Source of the DNA: Fictibacillus macauensis ZFHKF-1
GTDB lineage: Bacteria > Bacillota > Bacilli > Bacillales > Fictibacillaceae
NCBI RefSeq assembly: GCF_000269865.1
Contig: NZ_AKKV01000025.1
Coordinates: forward strand, 1-64,000
Direction: 5' to 3'
Length of the DNA: 64,000 nucleotides
The position numbers and the translations under genes were made by a program. Positions 28,108 through 37,926 of this stretch are shown here, piece by piece (position 1 is the first letter of the stretch; every line of letters starts with the position of its first letter). Below the pieces are notes generated by a model. The model ran no database searches. It was not told where the DNA came from and worked only from the letters and a program-made list of their open reading frames with translations.

Positions 28108-31100
28108 TTAATTGCCCTTTAAAACAACGTTCCCGTCTCCTAAAAGCGCGGTAATTGCCGAAAGGAGTTTCGTCGTTGCAGCGATGGAATGACCAATTTT
28201 CACAGTCTTATTTTGGCGTTCATAATAAAGAATAACAGGCGTAGAACCTTCACTATGTTCTAATAATTCCTTTACGTGTTGCAATTTATGTGCTGAAATC
28301 GAATCCTCGTCGATTTTTAAATACAACGTTTCCTTTTTCGGCTCCGGACGGCTAGCTGCATCTAGCAAACTGGTTGCCTTTTCTAAAATCACTTGCTTGC
28401 CTTCATTCTTGTGCTCTACACGCCCCTCTACAATGAGCAACGCTCCTTTTTGGAGAAGACGATAGTGCGCCTTAAATGCTTGCGGAAACACAACGAATTC
28501 CATCTCTCCACTTTCGTCACTACCAGTTAAAAACGCCATTTGCTCCCCTTTTTTCGTCTTAATCACACGCGCATTCGTTATCAAAATACCTATGCGGACA
28601 AGCGTACGTTGTGCGCTTTCCTTTACATGTGAAATTGGCGCTAACCCATAACGCTTCATCGAGGGACGATACTTTTCCACCGGATGGCCGCTTAAATAAA
28701 AGCCAAGCACTTCACGCTCAAACTTTAACCGCTCTGCTTCTTCAAAAGGAGGTACATCTACATAGTTCGGCTTTGTAAGAGATTCTCCTTCACGAAAGAG
28801 ACCAAATTGCCCTTCTTCCTTGGAATCATGCATCCGTTCTCCATAGGATAATGCCTCATCCAATGAAGCAAGCAAGCTAGCACGATCTCGTCCCCATTCA
28901 TCACAAGCTCCAGCAAAAATGAGTGACTCTAGCATTCGTCGATGCAGCTGACGCCCACCTAACGCGCTACATACATCAAATAAATCAGAAAAGGGGTGAA
29001 GCGCTCGTGCTTCAAGCAATTGTTGAATGGCCTGATTTCCTGCGTTTTTAACGGTAAATAGTCCGAAACGTATCCCGCTATCTTCCACCGTAAAGGCAGC
29101 TTCACTTTTTGTAATTGATGGAGGAAGCACAGATATGCCTTGGTCTTTACATTCTCTTACATATTGTGCCACTTTATCAGGATTACCCGCTACACTCGAT
29201 AACAATGCCGCCATGAAATAAAGCGGATAATTCGCTTTTAAATAAGCCAACTGGTAAGAGATGATGCTATACGAAACAGCATGACTTCGATTAAAACCGT
29301 AATCGGCAAAGCGAACAATTAAATCGTAAAGCTCGTGAGCAATGTGTTCCTCATATCCTTTGGCAAGACACCCTGCTACGAAATGCTTGCGCTCCTGATC
29401 CAGGACATCGCGCTTCTTTTTACTAACAGCTCGTCGTAGCAAATCGGCTTCACCAAGAGAAAAACCGGCAATTTCAGAAGCAATTTTCATAATTTGTTCT
29501 TGATAGACGATCACGCCATACGTAGATTGAAGAATCGGTTGAAGTGCTTCATGCAAATAGTGAACAGGCTTCGTCCCATGTTTCCCTTCAATATAACTAG
29601 AAATATTTTGCATTGGACCTGGACGATACAGCGCATTAACCGCCACGATATCTTCAAATTCCGTTGGCTTTAATTGTTGCAGTACGCGTCTCATGCCGTC
29701 AGACTCTAATTGGAAAATACCTGACGTCTCTCCTCGCCCGAGTAGCGCGAAGGTTTTCTCGTCATGAAAAGGAATCGAAGCAAGCACAATCTGCTCTCCC
29801 GTTCCTTCTCGTATGCGCTCAGTAATGTTTTCAAGCAACGTTAAATTGCGCAGTCCGAGAAAATCCATCTTAAGCAAGCCGAGTGCTTCAAGCCATTCCA
29901 TACTATATTGCGTTAAATAAATGCCATCGTGACCGCGCTGTAAAGGCGTATGCTCGGTTAAAGGCCCCGCGCTAATAATTACACCCGCAGCATGCGTAGA
30001 CGCGTGGCGTGGCAATCCTTCTAGCACAAGGGCTGTCTGAAATAGCGTCGCCGCTTCGTTACTGCTTTCTAGTAAATTTTTTAACCCATATGACTCTTGC
30101 AGCGCCCGCTGTAACGTCATGCCTGGTTGGGATGGAATTTGCTTGGATAGTTGATCAACGAGTGTAGATTCAACGTTGAGCGCGCGTGCAGTATCTCGTA
30201 ATGCAGCTTTAGCTGCCAATGTACCAAATGTAATAATTTGCGCTACTTGTTCTTGCCCATATTTTCTTTTTACATATTGCAACACTTCATCTCTATGAAT
30301 ATCTGGAAAGTCAATATCAATATCAGGCATCGAAACACGTTCAGGGTTTAAAAAGCGCTCAAATAACAAGTCGTGTGCTAACGGATCTACATCTGTAATT
30401 TCTAGCAAATAAGCAACCAATGAACCGGCCGCCGAGCCCCGCCCTGGCCCCGTTAGGATTCCTTGTTCATGAGCAAAACGCATAAAGTCCCAAACGATGA
30501 GAAAGTAATCAGCAAACTTCATATTCGTAATAATATCAAGCTCATACGTAAGGCGCTTTCTCACTCTTTCTGTCAGCTCACCATAACGCGCAAGCGCTCC
30601 TTCTTCACACAAGTGACGTAAGTAGTGCGACGTCTCCGTATGCTCTGGTAACGGATAACGTGGAATAAGCTGCTCATCAAAGGTTAACGTCACATGACAA
30701 AGCGCTGCAATCTGCTCGGTTTGAGCAAGCGCCTCTGGAAAGGCAGCAAACGTTTCGGTTACCTCTTCTTCGCTCGCAAAATAGAAGCGATCAGAAGGAA
30801 GAACACGGCGCTGATCATCGTCGATTTTCGTGCCCTCTTTAATCGCCAGCAATACGTCATACGCAGCTGCTTCCTCTTCATGTAAAAAGTACGTTTCATG
30901 CGTCACACATAAAGCAACATCGGCTTCCTTACTAAACGAAACAAGCGTCTCATTTAACATTCCTTCCTTCGCGTGACCGTGGTCCTCGATGCCTAAATAA
31001 AAATAAGAGGAAAATATTTCTTTATAATAGCGAACGGTTTCTAACGCAGTATGTACTTCCTGTCGAAGTAAGAGTTGCTGAACTTCTCCTTCTACTCCCG

Positions 31101-31494
31101 CAGAAATAGCAAGCAAACCCTCACAATAGCGTAAAAGCGTATCTTTTTGTAACCATGGCGTCGTCTCATGACTCATAATGGTTGAACTGATTTTTAAAAG
31201 GTTCCGATAGCCTGTTTCGTTTCGCGCATACAATAAGAGCGTTCCAAGAACAGGCTGATCTCGCGGCGATAAGAGCGGCTGCAAAAGAAAGCTTACCTCT
31301 AAGCCAATAATCGGCTGAATACCTTCTTGTTGGCAAGCGCGATAAAACGGGATGACACCGTACATATTTGCTTTGTCTGTAATCGCTAACGCCTTCATGC
31401 CGGCTGCTTTTGCTTGTTGGACAAGTGGCTTAATGCGGCAAAAGCTTTCGAGAAGGCTATATTCTGTATGAATGTGTAAAGGTACAAAAGCCAA
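28108..31494 (-). CDS. dnaE: DNA polymerase III alpha subunit DnaE
   Basis: The error-prone-type replicative polymerase that, in B. subtilis, extends RNA primers before PolC takes over. Domains of the 1128-residue protein: PHP domain (about 1-200), palm with the catalytic PDIDIDFPD motif (near 385-393), fingers, helix-hairpin-helix, and an OB-fold region (about 970-1050). An ATG at 31518 is open but a -10 box (TATAAT, 31533-31528) places the transcript start only a few bases before it; the TTG at 31494 preceded by GGAAAGAAGTGG aligns with the B. subtilis start (MAFVPLHIHTEYS), so I prefer it. There is no proofreading exonuclease domain, as expected. Confidence 0.93.
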   Translation of the reverse strand: MAFVPLHIHTEYSLLESFCRIKPLVQQAKAAGMKALAITDKANMYGVIPFYRACQQEGIQPIIGLEVSFLLQPLLSPRDQPVLGTLLLYARNETGYRNLLKISSTIMSHETTPWLQKDTLLRYCEGLLAISAGVEGEVQQLLLRQEVHTALETVRYYKEIFSSYFYLGIEDHGHAKEGMLNETLVSFSKEADVALCVTHETYFLHEEEAAAYDVLLAIKEGTKIDDDQRRVLPSDRFYFASEEEVTETFAAFPEALAQTEQIAALCHVTLTFDEQLIPRYPLPEHTETSHYLRHLCEEGALARYGELTERVRKRLTYELDIITNMKFADYFLIVWDFMRFAHEQGILTGPGRGSAAGSLVAYLLEITDVDPLAHDLLFERFLNPERVSMPDIDIDFPDIHRDEVLQYVKRKYGQEQVAQIITFGTLAAKAALRDTARALNVESTLVDQLSKQIPSQPGMTLQRALQESYGLKNLLESSNEAATLFQTALVLEGLPRHASTHAAGVIISAGPLTEHTPLQRGHDGIYLTQYSMEWLEALGLLKMDFLGLRNLTLLENITERIREGTGEQIVLASIPFHDEKTFALLGRGETSGIFQLESDGMRRVLQQLKPTEFEDIVAVNALYRPGPMQNISSYIEGKHGTKPVHYLHEALQPILQSTYGVIVYQEQIMKIASEIAGFSLGEADLLRRAVSKKKRDVLDQERKHFVAGCLAKGYEEHIAHELYDLIVRFADYGFNRSHAVSYSIISYQLAYLKANYPLYFMAALLSSVAGNPDKVAQYVRECKDQGISVLPPSITKSEAAFTVEDSGIRFGLFTVKNAGNQAIQQLLEARALHPFSDLFDVCSALGGRQLHRRMLESLIFAGACDEWGRDRASLLASLDEALSYGERMHDSKEEGQFGLFREGESLTKPNYVDVPPFEEAERLKFEREVLGFYLSGHPVEKYRPSMKRYGLAPISHVKESAQRTLVRIGILITNARVIKTKKGEQMAFLTGSDESGEMEFVVFPQAFKAHYRLLQKGALLIVEGRVEHKNEGKQVILEKATSLLDAASRPEPKKETLYLKIDEDSISAHKLQHVKELLEHSEGSTPVILYYERQNKTVKIGHSIAATTKLLSAITALLGDGNVVLKGN

Positions 31495-31527
31495 AAAAGA
31501 CCACTTCTTTCCGTTCATTTTCTACTT

Positions 31528-31533
31528 ATTATA
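31528..31533 (-). promoter_or_regulatory. dnaE -10 box
   Basis: TATAAT on the minus strand, 34 nt before the favoured TTG start; the -35 region (TTTCTA) is weak. Confidence 0.45.
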
Positions 31534-31625
31534 GTATACCTTATGCGCTTTAGAAAACGCCCGCTAAAGTAACTAGCATATTTTTACGGACAAGATGATA
31601 CACATGAAGTAAGGAGGAGGTGCCT

Positions 31626-31955
31626 ATGAGAGAAACATTAGCTGCTACTATCATTACGTTTTTCATTGCTTTTGGCGTCATTCTCGGCGGCGCTATTATC
31701 GGGGGTTTAGCAGCCTTTCTTGTCGGTAAAGCTCCCCTCATGGAAACGGTTGATTTAGCACGCAAACTAAAAATATGGGCAATCGTGGCGGCAATGGGCG
31801 GCACATTTGACACGATTACCAATTTTGAACGCAGCTTCTTAACGGGTGCCACCCATGAAATCATTAAGCAAATTATTATTATTTTTATTGCAATGGCCGG
31901 CGCCAACGCAGCTATGGTTCTTCTTCAATGGCTTACTCAGGAGAATTTGAATTAA
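31626..31955 (+). CDS. ytrH: Sporulation membrane protein YtrH
   Basis: A 109-residue protein with three predicted membrane segments (about 5-28, 47-65, 80-102). YtrH and YtrI are mother-cell (sigma-E) sporulation proteins in B. subtilis needed for full spore resistance. AAGGAGG is 8 nt before the ATG at 31626; a GTG 6 nt upstream is in frame but too close to it. It is divergent from dnaE and one base before ytrI. Confidence 0.88.
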   Translation: MRETLAATIITFFIAFGVILGGAIIGGLAAFLVGKAPLMETVDLARKLKIWAIVAAMGGTFDTITNFERSFLTGATHEIIKQIIIIFIAMAGANAAMVLLQWLTQENLN

Positions 31956-31956
31956 T

Positions 31957-32460
31957 ATGCGAATTCCACCGTTTTTTTCTCGCAAAGAGTATCAACGCTT
32001 TCTAGCAGGAATATTTCTCGGCTTTCTCGTCGGCTGGTTGTTTTTTTTACTGCAATACGGTTGGACTGTCGAGCACTATGTACGCAAGATTGATACGCAA
32101 GCGCGAAGTATTAATGATCTTAAAGAGCAAATTTCACAGTGGAAAAGCACGTACGAAAAGAACAATGCCGAGAATGAAAAGAAGCTGCGCCTTCAGCGCA
32201 TTAAAGTATTTGCAACCAAAAGCGCTTCACTCTCTCTGTCGCAATTGAAGATTTATCATATTAGTGAAGATGTCCAAGATCAATTGGAAAATCTGCTCGG
32301 TGAAGATTTAGATACCATTCATAAAACAAGAGCGCTAATCTATAAAGCGATTGAAAATAAAATTTATGAACTCGATGGTGAAAGCTATCGCGTGCGCATT
32401 GATCATCTATTTTTATACACATCTTTGGAAGTTCATGTGAAAATTGTTCCAGAGAGCTAA
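31957..32460 (+). CDS. ytrI: Sporulation membrane protein YtrI
   Basis: A 167-residue protein with one N-terminal membrane anchor (about 17-36), a coiled-coil-like segment (about 45-75: DLKEQISQWKSTYEKNNAENEKK) and a C-terminal domain ending in EVHVKIVPES, probably outside the membrane. It follows ytrH with one base between, so the pair is one unit acting in the same sporulation process. A terminator follows. Confidence 0.87.
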   Translation: MRIPPFFSRKEYQRFLAGIFLGFLVGWLFFLLQYGWTVEHYVRKIDTQARSINDLKEQISQWKSTYEKNNAENEKKLRLQRIKVFATKSASLSLSQLKIYHISEDVQDQLENLLGEDLDTIHKTRALIYKAIENKIYELDGESYRVRIDHLFLYTSLEVHVKIVPES

Positions 32461-32462
32461 GC

Positions 32463-32491
32463 ACAGCCCTATTTTTCTATGGGCTGTTTTT
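32463..32491 (+). terminator. ytrI terminator
   Basis: ACAGCCC/GGGCTGT stem followed by TTTT. Confidence 0.8.
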
Positions 32492-32583
32492 ACTGTTTTG
32501 TGACAATTCTAACAATCCAATAGCATTTTTATACAATTTTTCGTAAAATAAAGAAAAAAGAGTGGATGATGGGGGTTATGAAG

Positions 32584-32766
32584 ATGATTATTAATCGAAA
32601 AGAAATTGCTCAAGCACAAGTAAAAAAAATCCAAGAAGGCTTTTCTGCTTTTGCCGAAACGCGCGAAGTTGCTGAACTCATCAAAAAAGAATTGTTGCGC
32701 CTTAACATCCCCGTTCACGAAGATGTTACAGAAGTTGGTTCTTGGTTTATCCCCGAAAAAGTATAG
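32584..32766 (+). CDS. Small conserved-looking protein of unknown function
   Basis: A 60-residue soluble, charged protein (MIINRKEIAQAQVKKIQE start) with a helical first two-thirds and a short tail ending WFIPEKV. GGGGG lies 8 nt before the ATG at 32584; ATGs at 32566, 32569 and 32578 are in frame but overlap or precede the ribosome site. It occupies the place between ytrI and nrnA where B. subtilis has a small gene (possibly ytzJ, from memory). The strong shared terminator after it supports a real transcript. Confidence 0.65.
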   Translation: MIINRKEIAQAQVKKIQEGFSAFAETREVAELIKKELLRLNIPVHEDVTEVGSWFIPEKV

Positions 32767-32782
32767 TCGTTAACCGGCACAT

Positions 32783-32840
32783 ACTAAAAAAACCGAACGA
32801 TTATGCCGTCATTTCAGGACAATCGCTCGGATTTTTAGTG
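32783..32840. terminator. Bidirectional terminator before nrnA end
   Basis: ACTAAAAA..CCGAACGATT pairs with AATCGCTCGGATTTTTAGT with an 18-nt loop, between two convergent genes. Confidence 0.85.
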
Positions 32841-32850
32841 TAACAAAGCG

Positions 32851-33807
32851 TTATTTTTGGTGTTTTTGTACGTATTCCTCACAAAGCGCCGTTAATTCAT
32901 CCACCAATCTTTCTCCTTCTTCTAGCGAATGTACTGTCGCTCCTGATGCACGAGGATGACCTCCCCCATTATATCTCATCGCTAATTGATTAATAGCAGG
33001 TCCTTTTGAACGAATGCGTGTTCGAATATGTCCCGGCTCATCAATAAAAAAGACCCAAGCTAGCATTCCTTCTACGTGTGCGAAAGAATTAACGAGAACA
33101 GCTGCCTCACTTACTTCTACACCATAGCGGTCAAGCACAGTTTTTGATAAATGAATGGAGCCTGTATGGCCATTCGTAATTTTAAAATTTTGCATCACAT
33201 AGCCATTTAGGCGCGCTGTATTTTCTTTCACTTTATACAATTCATCAAATAAATCTTGTGGAACAGCACCTTTTTCCATTAAAAAGGCAGCCGCTCTAAG
33301 CGTGTCCGGCGATGTATTAGAGTACAGAAAACGACCCGTATCTCCGATAATACCCGCATATAATAATGAAGCAGCCTCAGCAGTCATCACAAGCCCCTCA
33401 TCCTCGTGAGCAAGAAACCATTGTACGATCATTTCACTCGTTGAACTAACGGACGTATCAACCCAAACAACATCGCCATAGGGCTCTTCATTCGGATGAT
33501 GATCAATTTTAATTAACTGCTTGCCTAGCTTATAGCGGCGGTCACTAATCCGTGCTGTATTTGCCGAATCACATACAATAACGAGCGCATCCTCGTAAGA
33601 CGTCTCTGCAATCTCATCCATCGTTACAAGAAACGTTAATGCAGGGTCTTCTTCTCCTACAAGGTACACCTTTTTTTCTGGAAAGCTTGCTTTTAATAGC
33701 GCACCTAAGCCCCCTTGCGAACCGAGCGCATCGGGATCTGGGCGAACATGACGATGGATAATAATCGTGTCATGTGTTTTTATACTTTCAAAAATGAGTT
33801 TATTCAC
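32851..33807 (-). CDS. nrnA: Bifunctional nanoRNase / pAp phosphatase NrnA
   Basis: Degrades RNA of two to five nucleotides and dephosphorylates pAp to AMP, clearing by-products of RNA decay and sulfate assimilation. The 318-residue protein has a DHH domain with HRHVRPDPDALGSQ (near 18-31), the signature IDHHPNE (near 106) and a C-terminal DHHA1 domain with GGGHPRASGATV (near 284). The start is GTG with AAGGAG 8 nt upstream. B. subtilis name ytqI. Confidence 0.95.
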   Translation of the reverse strand: MNKLIFESIKTHDTIIIHRHVRPDPDALGSQGGLGALLKASFPEKKVYLVGEEDPALTFLVTMDEIAETSYEDALVIVCDSANTARISDRRYKLGKQLIKIDHHPNEEPYGDVVWVDTSVSSTSEMIVQWFLAHEDEGLVMTAEAASLLYAGIIGDTGRFLYSNTSPDTLRAAAFLMEKGAVPQDLFDELYKVKENTARLNGYVMQNFKITNGHTGSIHLSKTVLDRYGVEVSEAAVLVNSFAHVEGMLAWVFFIDEPGHIRTRIRSKGPAINQLAMRYNGGGHPRASGATVHSLEEGERLVDELTALCEEYVQKHQK

Positions 33808-33899
33808 TAGTAAATCTCCTTTTTGTTGAAAGGTTATGGCAATTCCAACCTAAAGCGATTACAATGGAAGATGATTACTTTCATGGGGGTCAGAGGAAT

Positions 33900-34214
33900 A
33901 TGCCGATTTTCGTAATCTTCATTGTTGTTTCCTTTTCATTTTACCTTTTTTATAAAGTAAAAGAAGTGCGTTCACGAGCGATTTATGAAAAAAATTGGCT
34001 CTCTTCTAAAGCAAAGCTAGCTCTTGGACTATTCTTAACAGCGTTTGGCTTAAATATTTTTACGATGGTCAATACAAAGCCTCAGCTCTGGGTTGCCATC
34101 ATCTTTTGTGTGTACGGGCTCTTCCTCATCATTGCCGGCTACAAGCGGTACAAGTATTATCTTCCCTTTGCTATTGAAGAAGCCGAACAACACAAATCAC
34201 TGCATAAAGCATAA
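33900..34214 (+). CDS. ytpI: YtpI-like membrane protein
   Basis: A 104-residue protein with three predicted membrane segments (about 2-17, 38-58, 62-82) and a hydrophilic C-terminus. Its function is unknown. AGAGGA supports the ATG at 33900; an upstream ATG in the same frame lacks a ribosome site. It sits between nrnA and ytoI, the conserved Bacillus arrangement, and ends at a palindrome shared with ytoI. Confidence 0.82.
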   Translation: MPIFVIFIVVSFSFYLFYKVKEVRSRAIYEKNWLSSKAKLALGLFLTAFGLNIFTMVNTKPQLWVAIIFCVYGLFLIIAGYKRYKYYLPFAIEEAEQHKSLHKA

Positions 34215-34242
34215 CAAGGCCGGGACATGTCCCGGTCTTGTT
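34213..34242. terminator. Bidirectional hairpin, ytpI/ytoI
   Basis: AACAAGGCCGGGAC and GTCCCGGTCTTGTT form a nearly perfect stem between two convergent genes; T-rich but without a long T run. Confidence 0.7.
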
Positions 34243-34247
34243 CGTTG

Positions 34248-35561
34248 TTAGGAGCGACCTAGCAGTTGAGCCGTGAGTAACGCTTTCCCAACGACGGCTC
34301 CTTCGTGATAAAGCTCCACGTCTACTTTTCCAAACTTTCTACTCACTTCTAGCACGCGTGGAACAATTTGAATCGTACTTTCCATTTGTACGGGTTTAAT
34401 AAAATAAAAGGTTAAATTTTCAACTACGATATCCCCTTTTTTGCTTTTACGAAGCGCCCGCGTAGCCCCTTCAATTACGAGTGTAGACATAACACCGTAA
34501 GAAATGGTTCCTAAATAATTTGTCATTTGAGGCGTCACTTCAAATTCATAGGCTCGTTGTTGTCCATCCTTCGCTTCTCGAATGGAAGCGGTAATTAAAT
34601 CATCAAAGGTTTCCCCCATTTGTGGTTGTTTTTGAATCATTTGCAATGACTTTAAAACGTCTTGTCTCGTTAAGATTCCAAGCAACTTTTGGGTGGAACT
34701 AATAACCGGCAATAGTTCAATGCCTTCCCAAATCATCATATGCGCACAAGAGGCGACAGACGTTTTTGGATTCACAGTGATGGGTGCTTTTGTCATTACC
34801 TTATCAATCGGTGTTTGGCGCTCTAAACCAATCACGTCTTTAGACGTTACAACGCCAACAATTTTCATGGCTTGATCAACGACTGGGTACCGACTATGCC
34901 CCGTCTGCTCATTGAGTGTATACCATTTTTCAAGCTGATCACTAGTATAAAGAATGCTTGTCTCTTCTGCAGGTATTAAAATATCTGCTGCTAAAACTAT
35001 TTCTTTTTTTATTAACTGATCGTAAATAGCGCGGTTAATCATCGTCGCTACGGTAAAAGAATCATAGCTTGAAGAAATAACCGGAAGCTGCAGCGCATCG
35101 GCTAGCTTTTTCACTTCTTCCGTAGCTTCAAATCCGCCGGTAATTAAAACAGCCGCTCCTGAATTTAATGCTAATTCATGTGCATTTTCCCGATTGCCGA
35201 CAATAAGTAAACTACCAGGATCGACATAGCGCATCATCGCCTCGATTTTCATCGCACCTATTACAAACTTATTTAACGTTTTATGTAACCCTTCTTTACC
35301 ACCGAGTACTTGACCATCAACAATGTTCACTACTTCAGCAAAGGTAAGCTTTTCAATATTGTCTTTTCGTTTCTTTTCAATGCGAATCGTCCCAACACGC
35401 TCAATGGTGCTCACGATTCCTTGGTTTTCTGCCTCTTTAATCGCTCGATAAGCTGTGCCTTCACTTACCGAGAGCGCTTTTGCAATTTGCCGAACGGATA
35501 TTTTCGATCCAATTTCTAATGATTCAATATAATCTATTAATTGCTCATGCTTCGTCGCCAT
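34248..35561 (-). CDS. ytoI: CBS/DRTGG/hot-dog domain protein YtoI
   Basis: A 437-residue multi-domain protein: an N-terminal winged-helix (about 5-60, SVRQIAKALSVSEGTAYRAIKEAE), a DRTGG domain (about 75-180), a pair of CBS domains (about 190-310) that usually bind adenine nucleotides, and a C-terminal MaoC/hot-dog domain (about 325-435). This architecture suggests a nucleotide-sensing regulator or enzyme, but its function is not established to my knowledge. The ribosome site is weak (GGTGATGAAAG). Confidence 0.88.
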   Translation of the reverse strand: MATKHEQLIDYIESLEIGSKISVRQIAKALSVSEGTAYRAIKEAENQGIVSTIERVGTIRIEKKRKDNIEKLTFAEVVNIVDGQVLGGKEGLHKTLNKFVIGAMKIEAMMRYVDPGSLLIVGNRENAHELALNSGAAVLITGGFEATEEVKKLADALQLPVISSSYDSFTVATMINRAIYDQLIKKEIVLAADILIPAEETSILYTSDQLEKWYTLNEQTGHSRYPVVDQAMKIVGVVTSKDVIGLERQTPIDKVMTKAPITVNPKTSVASCAHMMIWEGIELLPVISSTQKLLGILTRQDVLKSLQMIQKQPQMGETFDDLITASIREAKDGQQRAYEFEVTPQMTNYLGTISYGVMSTLVIEGATRALRKSKKGDIVVENLTFYFIKPVQMESTIQIVPRVLEVSRKFGKVDVELYHEGAVVGKALLTAQLLGRS

Positions 35562-35647
35562 CTTTCATCACCGTTCCCTTTGGCTCCTGTTTTAACTGTT
35601 CTATTACTATTCATTATAACAGGTTTTTCATTTTTTAAAAAGGAAGG

Positions 35648-35902
35648 TCAATAATTCTTCAACAAAAACGGCTTTCGTTCCTTCTCATTACTGAACAAAT
35701 CACACTTTTCCTTATTTTGTATCTCTTTTAATTCTAACCAGTTTTTTTGCAACTGTGCTACAAGAGTAATGGCTAAGAACAGCGTCCATAGTACCGAAAA
35801 AAGCAATGAACCTACTTCATAAATGTTCCACGGTAGCCGTGGTACTCCGTACACAAGTAAGGCAACTGTTAGCAGTAAACGTAGCGTTTCAAAGCTTTTC
35901 AT
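35648..35902 (-). CDS. Small two-helix membrane protein, unknown
   Basis: An 84-residue protein with two hydrophobic segments (about 8-20 and 31-49) and a polar, charged C-terminus. AAGGGGG is 7 nt before the ATG at 35902, better than the upstream in-frame ATGs. I do not recognise the family. It lies between ytoI and ytkL on the same strand. Confidence 0.65.
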   Translation of the reverse strand: MKSFETLRLLLTVALLVYGVPRLPWNIYEVGSLLFSVLWTLFLAITLVAQLQKNWLELKEIQNKEKCDLFSNEKERKPFLLKNY

Positions 35903-35957
35903 ATAAAAACCCCCTTGTTTCATGCTATGCAAGGGAACAAGGAGGCAGAATCATCGT

Positions 35958-36635
35958 TTATCGTTCTATAGATTGTCCAGGTTCAAGCACTTTACCTTCT
36001 CCTTTTAAAGAGGCAACAAACTTATGACCATCCTGTTCAATGAGCGGGAACGTGTTATAGTGCATCGGAATCGTAATGTTCGCACCAATCCATTCTGCCG
36101 CAAGCGCCGCATCGTCTGGACCCATTGTAAAATTATCACCAATCGGTAAGAACGCTACATCGACGTTATTTCGCTCACCAATGAGCTTCATATCGGAAAA
36201 CAATGCGGTATCACCCGCATGATAGATCGTTTTATCTTCCACTGTTAGAAGTAAACCTGCTGGCATACCGGTATAAATAACCGTGCCATCCTCTTCCGTA
36301 ATGCTTGAACCATGAAAAGCTTGCGTCAGCTTCACATGACCCCAGTCAAATTGATGACCACCACCGATATGCATTGGATGTACATTTAATCCTTTCGCAG
36401 CAAAATAATTCGCTAATTCAAATGGCGCAATAATTAAACTATCATTTGCACGTGCAATTTGCTCGGCATCTCCAGCATGATCGCTATGGCCATGCGTTAG
36501 TAAAATAACGTCTGGCTTTACATCCGAAACATCAATGACGGCTTGACCATTTCCAGAAATAAAAGGATCAATCCAAATAGAATGGGTTTTCGTTTGAACT
36601 TCAACTGCAGATTGTCCATGGAACGTAATTTTCAT
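35958..36635 (-). CDS. ytkL: Metal-dependent hydrolase YtkL, MBL fold
   Basis: A 225-residue metallo-beta-lactamase-fold hydrolase (UPF0173 family) with the zinc motif THGHSDH (near 49-55), further histidines in [10 protein letters not shown] and PMHYNTFP. The substrate is unknown. GAGGAG precedes the ATG. The next gene, an M24 peptidase, is divergent. The placement near ytoI and ytkK is as in B. subtilis. Confidence 0.9.
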   Translation of the reverse strand: MKITFHGQSAVEVQTKTHSIWIDPFISGNGQAVIDVSDVKPDVILLTHGHSDHAGDAEQIARANDSLIIAPFELANYFAAKGLNVHPMHIGGGHQFDWGHVKLTQAFHGSSITEEDGTVIYTGMPAGLLLTVEDKTIYHAGDTALFSDMKLIGERNNVDVAFLPIGDNFTMGPDDAALAAEWIGANITIPMHYNTFPLIEQDGHKFVASLKGEGKVLEPGQSIER

Positions 36636-36828
36636 AGATTACCATCTCCTCATTTGCTGATTATGTACTCACTCTAAAAGTATACCTTTTTTTCTATCAC
36701 ATAGCCTCTTTTTGACTTCTTTAAACCTATTTTGTTAAGTGTCGTTCGTTTACAGCTATGACGCATAATGATACATTTTATAGGAAAGAACACTTTTACT
36801 TTATGGTGATAAAAAGGAGAAATGGCTT

Positions 36829-37926
36829 ATGAAACAACTTACAGAACTACAAAACTGGCTAAAAGAGCAGCGCATTGAAGGTGCCTTTATTACTTCAACA
36901 GCAAATGTTTATTACTTAACAGGCTTTCGTTGTTTTCCACACGAACGTCTATTAGGTGTTTTTGTTTTTGCTGAACAAGATCCGATTCTTGTCTGTCCTG
37001 GAATGGAAGTTCATCAAGCAAGAACAGCTGGCTGGGAAGGCGAAATTCTCCCTTTTTCAGATACTGACCACCCTTGGGATCTTATTGCGCAACGTTTACC
37101 AGAATCGTTTCGTGATGCCACACTTTCCATTGCAGTAGAAAAAGAACATCTTTCCTACGCGCGTGGCATGCAATTGCTCGCTCTTTTCCCTAATGCCACA
37201 CTCGTTTCAGCTGAACATCAGTTAAATGAGATGCGGGTGTTAAAAACACCAGAAGAGCTTGCTATTTTAAGAAAAGCAGCTGCATTGGCGGATTATGGCG
37301 TTGAAGTTGGTGTTCAAACGATTGCAAAAGGCGTCTCTGAGCTAGAACTCGTAGCAGCCGTCGAGCAAGCAGTAAAAAAACGTGGCGCTTCTGAAATGTC
37401 GTTTGCAACGACGATTTTAACTGGTGCAAATTCAGCGTTACCGCACGGCAAACCGGGCTTAAATGAAATTCAACCAGGCGATTTTGTTTTATTTGACTTA
37501 GGTGTTGTCGTTGACGGCTATTGCTCAGATATCACACGTACGGTAGCTTATCAACACGTTTCAGACAAACAACGCGAAATTTATGAAACGGTGCGTGCTG
37601 CACAACAAGCTTCATTAGACGCTAGTAAGCCAGGTAGCCGCATTGGCGACATCGATCTAGCTGCACGACGTGTGATTGAGAATGCAGGCTACGGCGATTA
37701 CTTCCCTCACCGCATCGGTCACGGCCTTGGGTTAGATGTTCATGAGCATCCATCCCTGAATGCCACAAACCAAGAGGCATTAAAAGCGGGTATGGTCTAT
37801 ACGATTGAACCTGGCATTTATGTACCTGAAGTTGGCGGTGTTCGCATTGAAGATGATGTATACATTACCGAAAATGGCCACGAATGTTTAACGAAATTCA
37901 CAAAAGAATTAACGATTATTAAATAA
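36829..37926 (+). CDS. pepQ: Xaa-Pro dipeptidase-like M24 family peptidase
   Basis: A 365-residue pita-bread-fold metallopeptidase. The N-terminal creatinase-like domain covers about 1-125 and the catalytic domain about 130-360, with metal ligands visible as Asp in FVLFDLGVVVDGY and SDITRT, His in HRIGHGLGLDVHE, and Glu in YTIEPGIY and VRIEDDV. It probably splits Xaa-Pro peptides. AAGGAG precedes the ATG. The repeat copy at 37927 begins right after the stop codon and would supply its terminator. Whether it is the counterpart of B. subtilis ykvY or yqhT is uncertain. Confidence 0.88.
   Translation: MKQLTELQNWLKEQRIEGAFITSTANVYYLTGFRCFPHERLLGVFVFAEQDPILVCPGMEVHQARTAGWEGEILPFSDTDHPWDLIAQRLPESFRDATLSIAVEKEHLSYARGMQLLALFPNATLVSAEHQLNEMRVLKTPEELAILRKAAALADYGVEVGVQTIAKGVSELELVAAVEQAVKKRGASEMSFATTILTGANSALPHGKPGLNEIQPGDFVLFDLGVVVDGYCSDITRTVAYQHVSDKQREIYETVRAAQQASLDASKPGSRIGDIDLAARRVIENAGYGDYFPHRIGHGLGLDVHEHPSLNATNQEALKAGMVYTIEPGIYVPEVGGVRIEDDVYITENGHECLTKFTKELTIIK

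Noticed and set aside
31550-31906. 118-codon minus-strand frame opposite ytrH
   Set aside because: It is antisense to ytrH, which has a strong ribosome site, conserved family features and coupling to ytrI.
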